Shown here in pieces: positions 42,561 to 51,170 of a stretch of 64,000 bases of DNA. The translations under genes were made by a program, and so were the position numbers. Source of the stretch: Paenibacillus radicis (ex Gao et al. 2016). GTDB taxonomy: Bacteria; Bacillota; Bacilli; Paenibacillales; Paenibacillaceae. The stretch covers positions 250,011-314,010 of the forward strand of contig NZ_BMHY01000005.1 of NCBI RefSeq assembly GCF_014641555.1, in the 5' to 3' direction. Below the pieces are notes generated by a model. The model saw only the letters and a program-made list of their open reading frames with translations, was not told the DNA's origin and searched no databases. Position 1 is the stretch's first letter. Each line of letters begins with the position of its first letter.

Positions 42561-43844
42561 TTAAACTCGAAGCCGCTCGAGCCCGTTCATGTACTTCCGC
42601 AAGGCTTGCGGAATACGGATCGAGCCGTCCTCCTCCTGGTGGTTCTCCAGCAGCGGGATCAAAATCCGTGGCGAGGCCACGGCTGTGTTGTTGAGCGTAT
42701 AGCAGAAGCGCAATTTCCCGTCCGTATCCCTGTAGCGGATATTCGAGCGGCGAGCCTGAAAATCGGTAATGTTCGACGACGAGTGAGTTTCCCCGTAAGC
42801 CTCGCGGCTAGGCATCCATGTCTCGATATCCATCTGTTTGTACGTTTTCTGAGACATATCGCCGGTGCAGACTGCCATAACCCGGTAAGGCAGCTCAAGC
42901 AGTTGCAGCAGTTCTTCTGCATTTGCCGTAATTTCTTGCAAAAGCTGTTCCGACTGCTCCAAGCTATCCTCGCAAATAACAACTTGTTCTACCTTTGCAA
43001 ACTGATGGACACGGTACAGACCCTGCACATCTTTGCCGGCCGAACCAACCTCACTGCGAAAACAAAGCGAAGTCGCCGCCACTCTGATCGGTTCCGTCAC
43101 ATCCACAATATCCCCATTGAAGTATGCCAGCAGAGGAACCTCCGACGTCCCCACAAGCCATGCGTCCTCATCTTCAATTTTATAGGTTTGATCCTGGCTC
43201 AGCGGAAAATGACCGGCATGGAGCAACGCATCCGTACGGACCATCAACGGAACCTCCAGCGGCGTAAAGCCTTTATCCATCAGTAAATCAAAAGCAAGCT
43301 GCTGCACGGCCCGGTGCAACAGGACGCCCGGCCCTGTCAAATAGTAATGGCGGCTTCCAGCTGTTTTGACTCCGCGCGGAATGTCGATCATGCGATGCAG
43401 CTCACCGAGCGCAACATGATCTCTCTTTTCGAAACTGATGACAGCAGGCTCTCCCACCCGTTTAATCTCAACGTTATCTTGATCCGAGAGACCTTGCGGC
43501 GTGTCCGGCGATACCCGGTTCGGTACGTATAGCATCAACTGATTAAATTCATGCTCAGCTTTCCGATACTCGCCCTCCATATCGCTCAGACGGCGATTCA
43601 ACGCTTTGGCCTCCAGACGCATCCGGTCCGCATTGACGATATCCTGCTGCTGCAGAAAAGCATTAATCCGGGGAGCCATTTCATTTCGTTCCCGGCGAAG
43701 CAGCTCTACCTCCTGTAAAAGCAACTTCCTTTTGTCGTCCTGTTCCAGAAGCCGGTCAACAGAAATCGCAATCCCCTTCTGATTGGCTGTTTCCTGTACT
43801 TCATCCTGATTTTGACGAATCCACTTGATGTCTAACATTGGCAC
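42561..43844 (-). CDS. serS: serine--tRNA ligase
   Basis: The protein has 427 residues, full length. It charges tRNA-Ser with serine. The N-terminal coiled arm (about 30-105) that holds the tRNA long arm is present, followed by the class II core: motif 1 region PLEVPLMVRTDALLHAGHFP, motif 2 CFRSEVGSAGKDVQGLYRVHQFAKVE (given as FRSEVGSAGKDVQGLYRVHQ), TGDMSQKTYKQMDIETWMP and motif 3 TLNNTAVASPRILIPLLE. The sequence is near the usual Bacillota serS, but the genomic place (not beside gyrA or pdx genes) could mean a second copy. A T-box leader controls it. I see no terminator directly downstream, where the repeat array begins. Confidence 0.95.
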   Translation of the reverse strand: MPMLDIKWIRQNQDEVQETANQKGIAISVDRLLEQDDKRKLLLQEVELLRRERNEMAPRINAFLQQQDIVNADRMRLEAKALNRRLSDMEGEYRKAEHEFNQLMLYVPNRVSPDTPQGLSDQDNVEIKRVGEPAVISFEKRDHVALGELHRMIDIPRGVKTAGSRHYYLTGPGVLLHRAVQQLAFDLLMDKGFTPLEVPLMVRTDALLHAGHFPLSQDQTYKIEDEDAWLVGTSEVPLLAYFNGDIVDVTEPIRVAATSLCFRSEVGSAGKDVQGLYRVHQFAKVEQVVICEDSLEQSEQLLQEITANAEELLQLLELPYRVMAVCTGDMSQKTYKQMDIETWMPSREAYGETHSSSNITDFQARRSNIRYRDTDGKLRFCYTLNNTAVASPRILIPLLENHQEEDGSIRIPQALRKYMNGLERLRV

Positions 43845-43866
43845 CGCTCTCCTTTTTCATGAAAAT

Positions 43867-44063
43867 ACAAAAAGCGCCCTTGTCCATATGGGACGAAGAG
43901 CGCTTGATTCGCGGTGCCACCCAAATTGATTAGACAGCATCACTGTCCAATCCACTTAGTTCCGCGTTAACGGGCGGTTCCGGTAAACTTAGGGAGAAGT
44001 CGCAGTTCCCCTTGACGAGTACGCCTCCGAGTTGGATTCTCTTCATCGGCACGATTCAATATT
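43867..44063 (-). promoter_or_regulatory. T-box riboswitch leader of serS
   Basis: On the reverse strand the invariant T-box TGGGTGGCACCGCG (43923-43910) is followed by a terminator with AAGCGCTC and GGGCGCTT arms and TTTTT (43906-43867). The TGGC bulge base C would pair with the G73 discriminator of tRNA-Ser. I could not place the specifier codon with confidence; a TCC near 43998 is one candidate. Uncharged tRNA-Ser would stabilise the antiterminator. Confidence 0.9.
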
Positions 44064-44069
44064 TGTATT

Positions 44070-44099
44070 AGTATAGTGTATAGCGCTGTTATTATGCAA
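44070..44099 (-). promoter_or_regulatory. serS T-box promoter
   Basis: Reverse-strand TTGCAT (44099-44094) and TATACT (44075-44070) are 18 bases apart, directly upstream of the T-box leader. Confidence 0.65.
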
Positions 44100-44216
44100 G
44101 TGCTAGTTACCTATTCGTAATTTAGCAGGAGCAAGGTTCCCATCAGCAACTGCTCAATTCGCGCTACTACAACGGTTTAATCGGGACCTATAGTGGAGGG
44201 GTTAGCTAGTTGAGCC

Positions 44217-44699
44217 TCACCATTTACGAATCGCGATGATAAAAGAAGCCAACGCCGCCAATGAAGCGAACGTTCGTACATGATTCCAGACGACCCAGTC
44301 CGTCAAATAACCCGCCCATACCCGGGCGCCTTCGGGGCTCCCCGGTTTCACGGCGGCTAAGGCATCGTTAAGCGGTACGTTGAAAATGACCGTCACTATA
44401 AAAGAACCGAGCAGATAAAGCAAACTTCCGATTAGCACGTATGAGGCGCCGGGAGAGCCCCAATTGAAAAACGCAGCAACGCCAAGAACAACGCAGATTA
44501 AGGCCGTTCCCATAAACACCAAGCTGAACAAGGTTTGAAGAATCGTCGTATTAATGGACTGCATAGCGGCTATGCCTTGTGCTGCTGGAAGCTTTGCAAG
44601 AGCTTTCATGACGAAGGTGGAAAAGGCAAAAAATATGCCCGCAATCAAGCCGCTCCCGAGAGCTGATCCATAAGTTAAATAATAGAGAACACTATTCAT
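44217..44699 (-). CDS. DUF1772 domain membrane protein
   Basis: The protein has 160 residues with GGAGG nine bases before the ATG. Four membrane helices: about 5-30, 55-77, 85-108 and 138-157. The family core is plain (SGLIAGIFFAFSTFVMKAL at the start, FIVTVIFNVPLNDAL in helix 3, WNHVRTFASLAAL near the end). DUF1772 includes anthrone oxygenase-like proteins; the function of bacterial members is not established. It lies 77 bases after a MarR gene on the same strand, and a copy of the MarR operator sits in that gap, so MarR probably controls it. Confidence 0.88.
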   Translation of the reverse strand: MNSVLYYLTYGSALGSGLIAGIFFAFSTFVMKALAKLPAAQGIAAMQSINTTILQTLFSLVFMGTALICVVLGVAAFFNWGSPGASYVLIGSLLYLLGSFIVTVIFNVPLNDALAAVKPGSPEGARVWAGYLTDWVVWNHVRTFASLAALASFIIAIRKW

Positions 44700-44728
44700 A
44701 ACAACACGCCTCCAATGTTCAATATTTA

Positions 44729-44748
44729 ATTTGTTTGCACAAGCAACT
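44729..44748. promoter_or_regulatory. MarR-type operator copy upstream of the DUF1772 gene
   Basis: ATTTGTTTGCACAAGCAACT matches the palindrome at 45234-45253 at 16 of 20 bases and lies 30 bases before the DUF1772 start. Confidence 0.65.
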
Positions 44749-44775
44749 ATTGGAAAATAAAAATCAAATGAATGC

Positions 44776-45201
44776 TCATTCGATTTTCTCTAGCTGATCG
44801 CTTACTTGATAAAGCTGCAACGAAAGCTGATCACCCTCTTCACCCAAGATGGCATTATATCTGCTTCTAAGATTATTCCAGCATTCGTGGATAGATGCTT
44901 CCAATGCTTTACCTTTATCCGTAGCATAGATGAGGGACAGCCGGCCTTCGGAACGGTTATATAATAAGCCGCTGGCTGCAAGCTTCTCAATAACCCGGGT
45001 CACGGTGGAGGGTTGGAGATGAAGGACTTGGCCAAGCTCCTTCTGAGAAATACCGTCTTTCTCATACAAGGCCATCAGCAGGAAAGCCGAGGTTGGAGAA
45101 AGCCCGCTTACTTTGAATGCATCCTCTGCCATTTTCGTAATGACTCTGCTGAGGCGGTTGGCTGTGAAGAAAAGACATTCCTTGAAATAAACATCAAGCA
45201 T
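44776..45201 (-). CDS. MarR family transcriptional regulator
   Basis: The start at 45201 follows AAAGGTGG and gives 141 residues. A TTG at 45231 in frame is less likely. The winged helix is evident: SPTSAFLLMALYEKDGISQK, then ELGQVLHLQPSTVTRVIEKLAASGLLYN (recognition helix, given here as LGQVLHLQPSTVTRVIEKL), and the wing RSEGRLSLIYATDKG. Terminal helices form the dimer. It probably binds the AGTTG-centred palindrome found upstream of itself and of the DUF1772 gene. The wing has EGRLS where many family members have DRR. Confidence 0.9.
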   Translation of the reverse strand: MLDVYFKECLFFTANRLSRVITKMAEDAFKVSGLSPTSAFLLMALYEKDGISQKELGQVLHLQPSTVTRVIEKLAASGLLYNRSEGRLSLIYATDKGKALEASIHECWNNLRSRYNAILGEEGDQLSLQLYQVSDQLEKIE

Positions 45202-45233
45202 AATAGGCGCCACCTTTCGATCGAAATCCAACT

Positions 45234-45253
45234 AGTTGTTTGTACATACAACT
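45234..45253. promoter_or_regulatory. MarR-type operator (autoregulatory)
   Basis: AGTTGTTTGTACATACAACT is an almost perfect 20-bp palindrome (one mismatched pair), 33 bases before the MarR start codon. Confidence 0.75.
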
Positions 45254-45503
45254 TTAATTCTTTTGCCTTTATTTGTAAAGTGTGATTTTGTGAGGAGAAT
45301 CTGGCGATCAGGATAATCACGGCCCCGCTATTGAGGCCGGATTTTATTATTGCTAAGATAGATGCAACAGCTATTTGCCTTATCTAACAATAGCTCTATA
45401 TTCCTTCAATCAGTATCTCTTAAAGTTGGACAAGGCAGGCACAGATTTATAGAGCAATTATGCCGGTATAGCGGTATTTAAATAAGGGAAGGGGACGGCA
45501 ACG
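45254..45503. other. intergenic region before rpiA
   Basis: No coding frame is convincing. One weak hairpin (CGGCC and GGCCG arms near 45320-45345, followed by ATTTTATTATT) is present. I could not identify a confident promoter for rpiA. Confidence 0.4.
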
Positions 45504-46181
45504 ATGGACGCAAAAAGATTAGCCGGCGAAAGAGCAGCCGACTATGTAGAGGATGGAATGGCAGTTGGACTGGGAACAGGTTCAACCGTTTACTGGACGC
45601 TGATGAAGCTGGGAGAACGCATTAAGGACGGATTGCACATAAAAGGTATAGCGACCTCGAAGGCGACGGAAAAGCTCGCTGCGGAGCTGGGCATTCCGTT
45701 AACTGATTTTGCCGAAGTGGAGCAGCTTGATCTGGCGATCGACGGAGCCGATGAATTCGACGCGCGGCTCCAATTGATCAAAGGCGGCGGTGGTGCGTTG
45801 CTGCGCGAAAAGCTGGTTGCCGCCAACGCCAAACGTTTTATTGTTGTCGCTGACGATTCGAAAGCGGTAACGAATTTGGGCAAGTTTCCTCTCCCGGTAG
45901 AGGTTGTACAATTCGGCTGGGAGGCCACGCGCAGGCAGTTGGAGAAATTGGGGTGCAGCACGCAATTGCGCATGAAGGAGCAAGCTCCGTTCATTAGTGA
46001 TAACGGCAATTATATTATCGACTGCCAGTTTGAAGCGATCACAGACGATGCGGTCAAATTGAACGAACAAATGAACAGAATTCCCGGTGTGGTCGAAAAT
46101 GGGCTGTTTGTGAATATGGCTGACCTCGTTATCGTTGGAGGCCGGGATGGTGTCGTGACGGAGCAACGCCGAGAAATATGA
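45504..46181 (+). CDS. rpiA: ribose-5-phosphate isomerase A
   Basis: The protein has 225 residues, the usual length, with GGAAGGGGA before the ATG. It interconverts ribose-5-phosphate and ribulose-5-phosphate in the pentose phosphate pathway. Family landmarks: VGLGTGSTVYWTL (substrate phosphate loop), AIDGADEFD with the catalytic-region Asp pair, and LIKGGGGALLREKLVA, which holds the catalytic Glu and Lys. IPGVVENGLFVNMADLVIVG closes the core. Monocistronic, with a terminator 80 bases later. Confidence 0.96.
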   Translation: MDAKRLAGERAADYVEDGMAVGLGTGSTVYWTLMKLGERIKDGLHIKGIATSKATEKLAAELGIPLTDFAEVEQLDLAIDGADEFDARLQLIKGGGGALLREKLVAANAKRFIVVADDSKAVTNLGKFPLPVEVVQFGWEATRRQLEKLGCSTQLRMKEQAPFISDNGNYIIDCQFEAITDDAVKLNEQMNRIPGVVENGLFVNMADLVIVGGRDGVVTEQRREI

Positions 46182-46261
46182 GTACAACTCTAAAGGCAGT
46201 CAAGTCTTGGGAGTCAAGGGACGGTATCGGGACGGTGCAACCGTAATATGCGCTGCAAACG

Positions 46262-46301
46262 AAAAAGCAGGACTACCATCATGGCAGTCCTGCTTTTTTT
46301 T
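46262..46301 (+). terminator. intrinsic terminator after rpiA
   Basis: AAAAGCAGGACT pairs with AGTCCTGCTTTT, followed by more T. Confidence 0.9.
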
Positions 46302-46322
46302 CGCAACAGGGCGGTCAGTGAA

Positions 46323-48017
46323 CTAAAGCGCCTTGTCGTCTACACCGTTCAGCCAGCTCTCGATGCTGCCGATGACTGAGGTTACGCAGCCGTCCTCGAA
46401 TGGCGAGATCAGGCCTGCTTCGCGCACGAGCTCCGTGAAGGAGAGGCTGCCGCCTAAGCGGCATAGGTCGAGATAGGCCGACCATGCGGCATCGCGGTCC
46501 TCGTGCATTTTTTTCCAAAATTGAAAGGCACAGATTTGCGCCAGTGTGTAGTCGATATAATAGAACGGCGAGCTGAAGATATGCCCCTGCCTATGCCAGA
46601 AGCCGCCTTGCTCCAAATAAGCATTGTCCGCATAGTTGCGGTGCGGCAAATATTTCTTCTCAATCTCCCGCCATGCCTGCTTCCGTTCCGCTGGTGTTGC
46701 ATCGGGATTCTCGTAGACGAAATGCTGGAATTCATCGACGGTTACACCGTAAGGCAAGAAGTTCAGGGCGCTGGCGAGATGCTGGAACCGGTATTTGTCC
46801 GCATCTTCCTTGAAGAAGAGATCCATCCAAGGCCAAGTGAAAAACTCCATGCTCATCGAATGGATTTCGCAAGCCTCATAGGTCGGGAAGCTGTATTCCG
46901 GCACAGCGAAGCTTCTGCTCTCGTACACCTGGAAGGCATGCCCGGCTTCATGCGTCAGAACGTCGATATCGCCTGAGGTACCGTTGAAGTTGGAGAAAAT
47001 ATAAGGCGCGCCATACTCGCTGATATAGGTGCAATAGCCGCCGCTTTGCTTCCCTTTTTTGCTGACCAGATCCATGAGTCCGTTGTCCTGCATGAACCGG
47101 AAGAACGTGTCTGTCTCCGCAGACAGCTCCTGATACATCGTCGCTCCGTTGTTCACGATCCACTCCGGATCGCCTTTTGGCTTGGCGTTCCCGGTAAGGA
47201 AGGCCAAATTCTCGTCATAGTAGAGCAGCTGCTCCACGGCGATCCGGTTGCGCTGGCGTTCCTTGAGCTTCGAAGAGACGGGCACGATGTGTTCCAGCAC
47301 TTGATTGCGGAAATTGGCGACCATTTCTGCGCTGTAGTCGGTGCGCGACATCCGCGCGTAGCCAAGCTCTACATAGTTGGCAAAGCCGAGCTTCCGTGCG
47401 ATTTTCGTCCGTACTTTGACAAGCTCGTCATAGATGCGGTCGAAGTTCTCTTCATTCTCAGCCATAAAGCCGGAGGATGCTTCCGAAGCCCGTTTTCGCA
47501 CGTCGCGATCGGTTGACTGCTGGAAGGGGGCAAGCTGGGACAGTGTCCGTTCTTCGCCTTCGAACTGAATTTTTGCCGAGGCGATCAGCTTTGCGTATTC
47601 CGTTGTCAGCTTGTTTTCTAACTGCAAATCCTCGATAACCTCGGGACTGAACGTTTTGAGCGACAGCTCCGCCAACTGGAACAACTGACGTCCCCATTTG
47701 CGCTCCAGCTCTTCCCGGAAGCTGGAACCAACGAGCGCCCGGTAGTAGTCCGTTATATACTCCTGCACGACGGGGCCGTTCTCGTCGAAGAAATCCTGCT
47801 CCGCCTTATAAAATTCATCATTCGTATCGATGGAATGACGGATGCTTGCGATGTTCTGAGCCGTATCGAATTCGCTGCGCAGTTTGTTGATGGCAGACAT
47901 CGCAGCGTCCTGTTCTTCATATCGTTGTGCAGACGTGAAGGCGGACAGCAGCTCCTTAAACGTATGCTCAAAAGCTTTCACATCAGGACGTTCATAAGGG
48001 TATTCATTGAATTTCAC
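46323..48017 (-). CDS. M3 family oligoendopeptidase
   Basis: A GTG start at 48017 after AGGTG gives 564 residues, the length of PepF-type cytoplasmic oligopeptidases. The zinc site is HEAGH (356-360) with the third ligand Glu in ACEIHSMSMEFF (about 384), and the substrate-binding H/Y motif HIFSSPFYYIDY appears near residue 490. The enzyme cleaves short peptides in the cytoplasm. It is convergent with rpiA, from whose terminator it is separated by 20 bases, and 134 bases separate it from the MarR gene. Confidence 0.94.
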   Translation of the reverse strand: MKFNEYPYERPDVKAFEHTFKELLSAFTSAQRYEEQDAAMSAINKLRSEFDTAQNIASIRHSIDTNDEFYKAEQDFFDENGPVVQEYITDYYRALVGSSFREELERKWGRQLFQLAELSLKTFSPEVIEDLQLENKLTTEYAKLIASAKIQFEGEERTLSQLAPFQQSTDRDVRKRASEASSGFMAENEENFDRIYDELVKVRTKIARKLGFANYVELGYARMSRTDYSAEMVANFRNQVLEHIVPVSSKLKERQRNRIAVEQLLYYDENLAFLTGNAKPKGDPEWIVNNGATMYQELSAETDTFFRFMQDNGLMDLVSKKGKQSGGYCTYISEYGAPYIFSNFNGTSGDIDVLTHEAGHAFQVYESRSFAVPEYSFPTYEACEIHSMSMEFFTWPWMDLFFKEDADKYRFQHLASALNFLPYGVTVDEFQHFVYENPDATPAERKQAWREIEKKYLPHRNYADNAYLEQGGFWHRQGHIFSSPFYYIDYTLAQICAFQFWKKMHEDRDAAWSAYLDLCRLGGSLSFTELVREAGLISPFEDGCVTSVIGSIESWLNGVDDKAL

Positions 48018-48151
48018 TACCGTGCACCTGCCTTCTTTGGAATGGGATGATTATGAAGGCAGCAATGAAGCCGCCTTCGTATTCATTTTATTCGATATGG
48101 GTACAGGTTACTCCTCCCATTGGGAGGGGAGTGCTTTCTTTTATGTTAGGG

Positions 48152-48589
48152 TTAACGATTCCGATAGAACACTTTCGTGTGCAGCAGCTCCAAAGCCTCG
48201 TTAATCGCTTGCTGCTCTTCCGCAGCGGCATCCTTCATCCGTTCGAAGAAGCGGTTGCCCAACTGCCCGAACACGCCGTTCATAAGAGCCTGTCCCTCTG
48301 CGGAAAGCCGGATAAACTGTTTGCGGCGGTCGCCTTCGACGTCAAACTTCTCGCATAGATTTTTCTCGCTAAGCTTCTTCAGCTCACGGCTCGTATTGGG
48401 CATTGAGATATGCTTGCAATCGCTAATTTGGCTAAGGGTAACGGGTTGGCTGACTGCAATATATTCCAAAATGCCATATTGGACGGGAGTAATGTCATCC
48501 GGTATAACGTCTTTTGTGAAATCATGCGTGACTTCATGCACCGCAGCCGTAAAAGCTACAAGTCGATGGAAAAAAGCTTCTTTATCCAT
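48152..48589 (-). CDS. MarR family transcriptional regulator
   Basis: The start at 48589 lies five bases after GAGGTGATC and gives 145 residues. Winged helix: TPVQYGILEYIAVSQPVTLSQ, then ISDCKHISMPNTSRELKKLSEKNL, given here as SDCKHISMPNTSRELKKL, and the wing DVEGDRRKQFIRLSAEG with the family DRR. A single Cys (about 64) at the start of the recognition region could sense oxidants, as in OhrR or MhqR-like proteins (inference). It is divergent from a flavodoxin-fold oxidoreductase, and TTATCA repeats between them are likely its binding sites. Confidence 0.9.
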   Translation of the reverse strand: MDKEAFFHRLVAFTAAVHEVTHDFTKDVIPDDITPVQYGILEYIAVSQPVTLSQISDCKHISMPNTSRELKKLSEKNLCEKFDVEGDRRKQFIRLSAEGQALMNGVFGQLGNRFFERMKDAAAEEQQAINEALELLHTKVFYRNR

Positions 48590-48625
48590 ACGGATCACCT
48601 CTTTAATCTCACGATATCAAAATAA

Positions 48626-48694
48626 TTATCAAAACACAATTATCATTTGACAACTAAATGCGAGGGGTGCTATGATTTTGTTATCAAATGATAA
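48626..48694 (+). promoter_or_regulatory. promoter and TTATCA operators between MarR and the oxidoreductase
   Basis: TTGACA (48647-48652) and TATGAT (48671-48676) are 18 bases apart. TTATCA occurs at 48626-48631 and 48640-48645, and TTATCA-AA-TGATAA, a perfect palindrome, covers 48681-48694 at the probable start site. This fits repression by the divergent MarR protein. Confidence 0.8.
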
Positions 48695-48710
48695 GTAAAG
48701 AGGTGGCGGA

Positions 48711-49298
48711 ATGAACACGTTAGTTATTTATACGCATCCCAATCACGAAAGCTTGAGCTATGCGTTTCTTCAAAAAGTGCTGCAAGGCAGCCATGAAAAC
48801 GCGAAGATCACAGAGGTTCAGGTGCTCGATTTATATGAGGAGCAATTTGATCCGGTGCTCGTGTTCAACAAGAACAAGCGTCGAAGGGATATGCATAAAG
48901 AGCCTGAGCTAGCGAAATATCGGGAGCAGCTGCTTTGGGCGGATAAAATCGTATTCGTCTACCCAATTTGGTGGGGAAGGCCGCCGGCAATGCTGTTAGG
49001 GTATATCGATCAAATGTTTGCTTCCAACTTTGCTTACCGGGACACAGGGGGACTGCTGCCGGAGGGATTGCTGAAGGGGAAAACGGCAGTCTGCGTGTCG
49101 ACAATGAAGGGACCGGCGCTGTATCCGCTATACTGGCTGAACAATGCCCACAAGACGTTAATGAGGAAAGCGCTGCTGCAGTATGTGGGTATCAAAAACG
49201 TTAAGTTTTTTGAATTTGGCAGTATGGAAAAGAAGAACGGCCATCAGGGTGAGAAATTGGAAAAGATATACCGTTACTTCAAGACTGTGGCTCAATGA
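48711..49298 (+). CDS. NAD(P)H-dependent quinone-type oxidoreductase, flavodoxin fold
   Basis: The protein has 195 residues with AGAGGTGG before the ATG. Flavodoxin-like fold of the NQO1/MdaB/KefF group: LVIYTHPNHESLSYAFL (FMN/FAD phosphate loop), LDLYEEQFDPVL, ADKIVFVYPIWWGRPPAMLLGYID (the conserved YPIWWxxxPA motif) and a KKNG tail. It reduces quinones or azo/nitro compounds with NAD(P)H in the cytoplasm. Gene order suggests control by the divergent MarR protein in response to electrophiles (inference). Confidence 0.93.
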   Translation: MNTLVIYTHPNHESLSYAFLQKVLQGSHENAKITEVQVLDLYEEQFDPVLVFNKNKRRRDMHKEPELAKYREQLLWADKIVFVYPIWWGRPPAMLLGYIDQMFASNFAYRDTGGLLPEGLLKGKTAVCVSTMKGPALYPLYWLNNAHKTLMRKALLQYVGIKNVKFFEFGSMEKKNGHQGEKLEKIYRYFKTVAQ

Positions 49299-49472
49299 TG
49301 AGAGGTTTTGTGACTCTTTTCGCTAGAAATTTCTTCTAATTCGAGCTTTTTTCGTAACAATCGACAACGGCATCCCACATACGCTCCCATTTGTGATACC
49401 ATCGGATTAATAGTAGGGTACACGGCTGGCTGTGTTAGCTTTGGCCAAATTTTGTAGTGGAGCGAATGGATC

Positions 49473-51167
49473 ATGGGAACGCCTTATTCCGCTGTCTTAA
49501 CTCTTATCGTCACCGCCGGCGTCATCAACGTCATTATGGGGATCTACGTGCTCACCAATCGATCGAAGCAGGCGATGTCGAAGACGTTTATCGCCCTTAG
49601 CTTGTTTTCAGCGATCTATGTATTTGGTTCGGCTTTGGAGCTTTCAGCGGAGTCGCTTGCGGAGATCAAATTGTGGATCAAAGTCCAGTATTGGGGCTTG
49701 CCTTTTTTGCCGCCGATCAGCCTGCTGCTTATTATGTACTTCCTTGGGATGGACCGGTTTCTGAAGCCTCCATTGCGGATCGGGCTGTTTGTCATGCCTG
49801 TTGTGACGCTGCTGCTTGTAATGACGAATGAGTTTCATCATTTTTATTACCGGTCTATAGAGATTAGCGAAACCGCATCCTTCCTGAAAGTAGACCTTGT
49901 TGCAGGGCCCTGGTATATCATTCAAGGCGGGTTTACATTCGGCTGTATGTTCGGTGGTGTCGTGCTGCTCCTGCTTTACTGGAATCGGATGAAATCGTCG
50001 TACCGTCTCCAGCATGTGACGATGCTGGTTGGACTGCTGCTTCCGATTGCAGGAGATTTTGCTTACCTGAGCAATTTGACGCCGGAGGGCATCGATCCCA
50101 TTCCGGTCATTATGACCGTAACGTCTGCGATGTATATGTACGCGCTCGCGGGCAAAGGGTTGATGAACGTCGCCCCGATTGCGAGAGATAATCTGTTTGA
50201 AAGCATGGGCGACGGTGTACTCGTACTGGACATGGAGAATAGGCTGGTCGATTATAATCCGGCTGCGGGTTCTGTTATCACGAAGCTTACGGCCAATTCG
50301 ATTGGTCATTCCATCGAACCGTTATGGCGAATGCACACGGATGCGGTTCTGCTTGATCCAAAGGAAGAGGAGCTGGAGAGTTCGGCACGTGACGTTTCGC
50401 CGATACAGGAGGAGGAAGTGCTCTGGATGATCGACGGACAATCGTACTATTATCAGATCCGTTCTTCGATTGTGCGGAAGAAGGGCGGGCAGGAGAATGG
50501 CAAGCTGATCGTTCTGATCGATGTAACGGAGCGGGTGCAGCTGCAAGAGAAGCTTCGCGACCTAGCTTATCATGACGGCCTGACCGGCGTATATAACCGC
50601 TCTCATTTCATTCAATTAAGCGAGAAGCTGCTGGATGAAGCGGCCTCCAATGTTGAACCACTGGCGTTTCTGTTATTCGATATCGACCACTTTAAGCGGA
50701 TTAATGATGCTTACGGCCACGATGTAGGGGATCAAGCTTTGTTGCACGTCGTGGCATTGTGCCGCAGTCTGCTTCGTCCGAATGATATTTTCGCCCGCTA
50801 TGGAGGCGAGGAGTTTGTCGTTGCGATGCCGGGGCTATCGCTGCATGAAGCGGCTGCCGCTGCGCAGCAGATCCGGGCGGCAATCGCCGCGCAGCCCTTA
50901 GTGCTGCCTGCAATATCGCAGTCACAGCCTCAGCCGCAACCGCCGCCGATTATCTCTATTACGGCAAGCTTTGGCGTCGCGGTTGCAGCCTCTGTTGCTG
51001 GCGTTGCTGCTCAAGCAGGAAGCACTGCAACGGTAAGCCAGACGCTGAGCGCTGCGGACCGTGCGCTTTATGAAGCCAAGAACGGCGGGCGGAATACGGT
51101 ACGTACGGCGAGCAGCGGCGATTTTGCCGATTTGAAGAGTCACACCGCTGCCGGTACGTCAGCTTGA
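49473..51167 (+). CDS. diguanylate cyclase with 7TM and PAS sensor domains
   Basis: The protein has 564 residues. Seven membrane helices (about 5-225) form a histidine-kinase-N-7TM-like sensor. A PAS domain (about 238-355, DGVLVLDMENRLVDYNPAA) follows. The GGDEF domain begins at AYHDGLTGVYNRSHF, with a metal site in FDIDHFKRIND and the active GGEEF near 450. The RxxD inhibitory site (RPND) is exactly five residues before it. A Pro/Gln-rich insert (about 485-495) and an Ala-rich stretch lie inside the fold. It makes c-di-GMP, and it could feed the YdaK-like receptor encoded 14 kb away (inference). Confidence 0.93.
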   Translation: MGTPYSAVLTLIVTAGVINVIMGIYVLTNRSKQAMSKTFIALSLFSAIYVFGSALELSAESLAEIKLWIKVQYWGLPFLPPISLLLIMYFLGMDRFLKPPLRIGLFVMPVVTLLLVMTNEFHHFYYRSIEISETASFLKVDLVAGPWYIIQGGFTFGCMFGGVVLLLLYWNRMKSSYRLQHVTMLVGLLLPIAGDFAYLSNLTPEGIDPIPVIMTVTSAMYMYALAGKGLMNVAPIARDNLFESMGDGVLVLDMENRLVDYNPAAGSVITKLTANSIGHSIEPLWRMHTDAVLLDPKEEELESSARDVSPIQEEEVLWMIDGQSYYYQIRSSIVRKKGGQENGKLIVLIDVTERVQLQEKLRDLAYHDGLTGVYNRSHFIQLSEKLLDEAASNVEPLAFLLFDIDHFKRINDAYGHDVGDQALLHVVALCRSLLRPNDIFARYGGEEFVVAMPGLSLHEAAAAAQQIRAAIAAQPLVLPAISQSQPQPQPPPIISITASFGVAVAASVAGVAAQAGSTATVSQTLSAADRALYEAKNGGRNTVRTASSGDFADLKSHTAAGTSA

Positions 51168-51170
51168 GTT

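Noticed and set aside
41956..42694. Several open frames of 80-120 codons across the palindromic array, on both strands
   Set aside because: They are translations of the repeats (recurring NEPASL, FNEAAS and REPRF), present on both strands and lacking binding sites.
42606..43286. Forward frame of 226 codons opposite serS
   Set aside because: serS is complete with all class II motifs; the forward frame is a by-product with abnormal composition.
48111..48135. Possible terminator of the MarR gene (ACTCCTCCC and GGGAGGGGAGT)
   Set aside because: The hairpin has no T run on the reverse strand, where the MarR transcript would need it, so the role is unclear.
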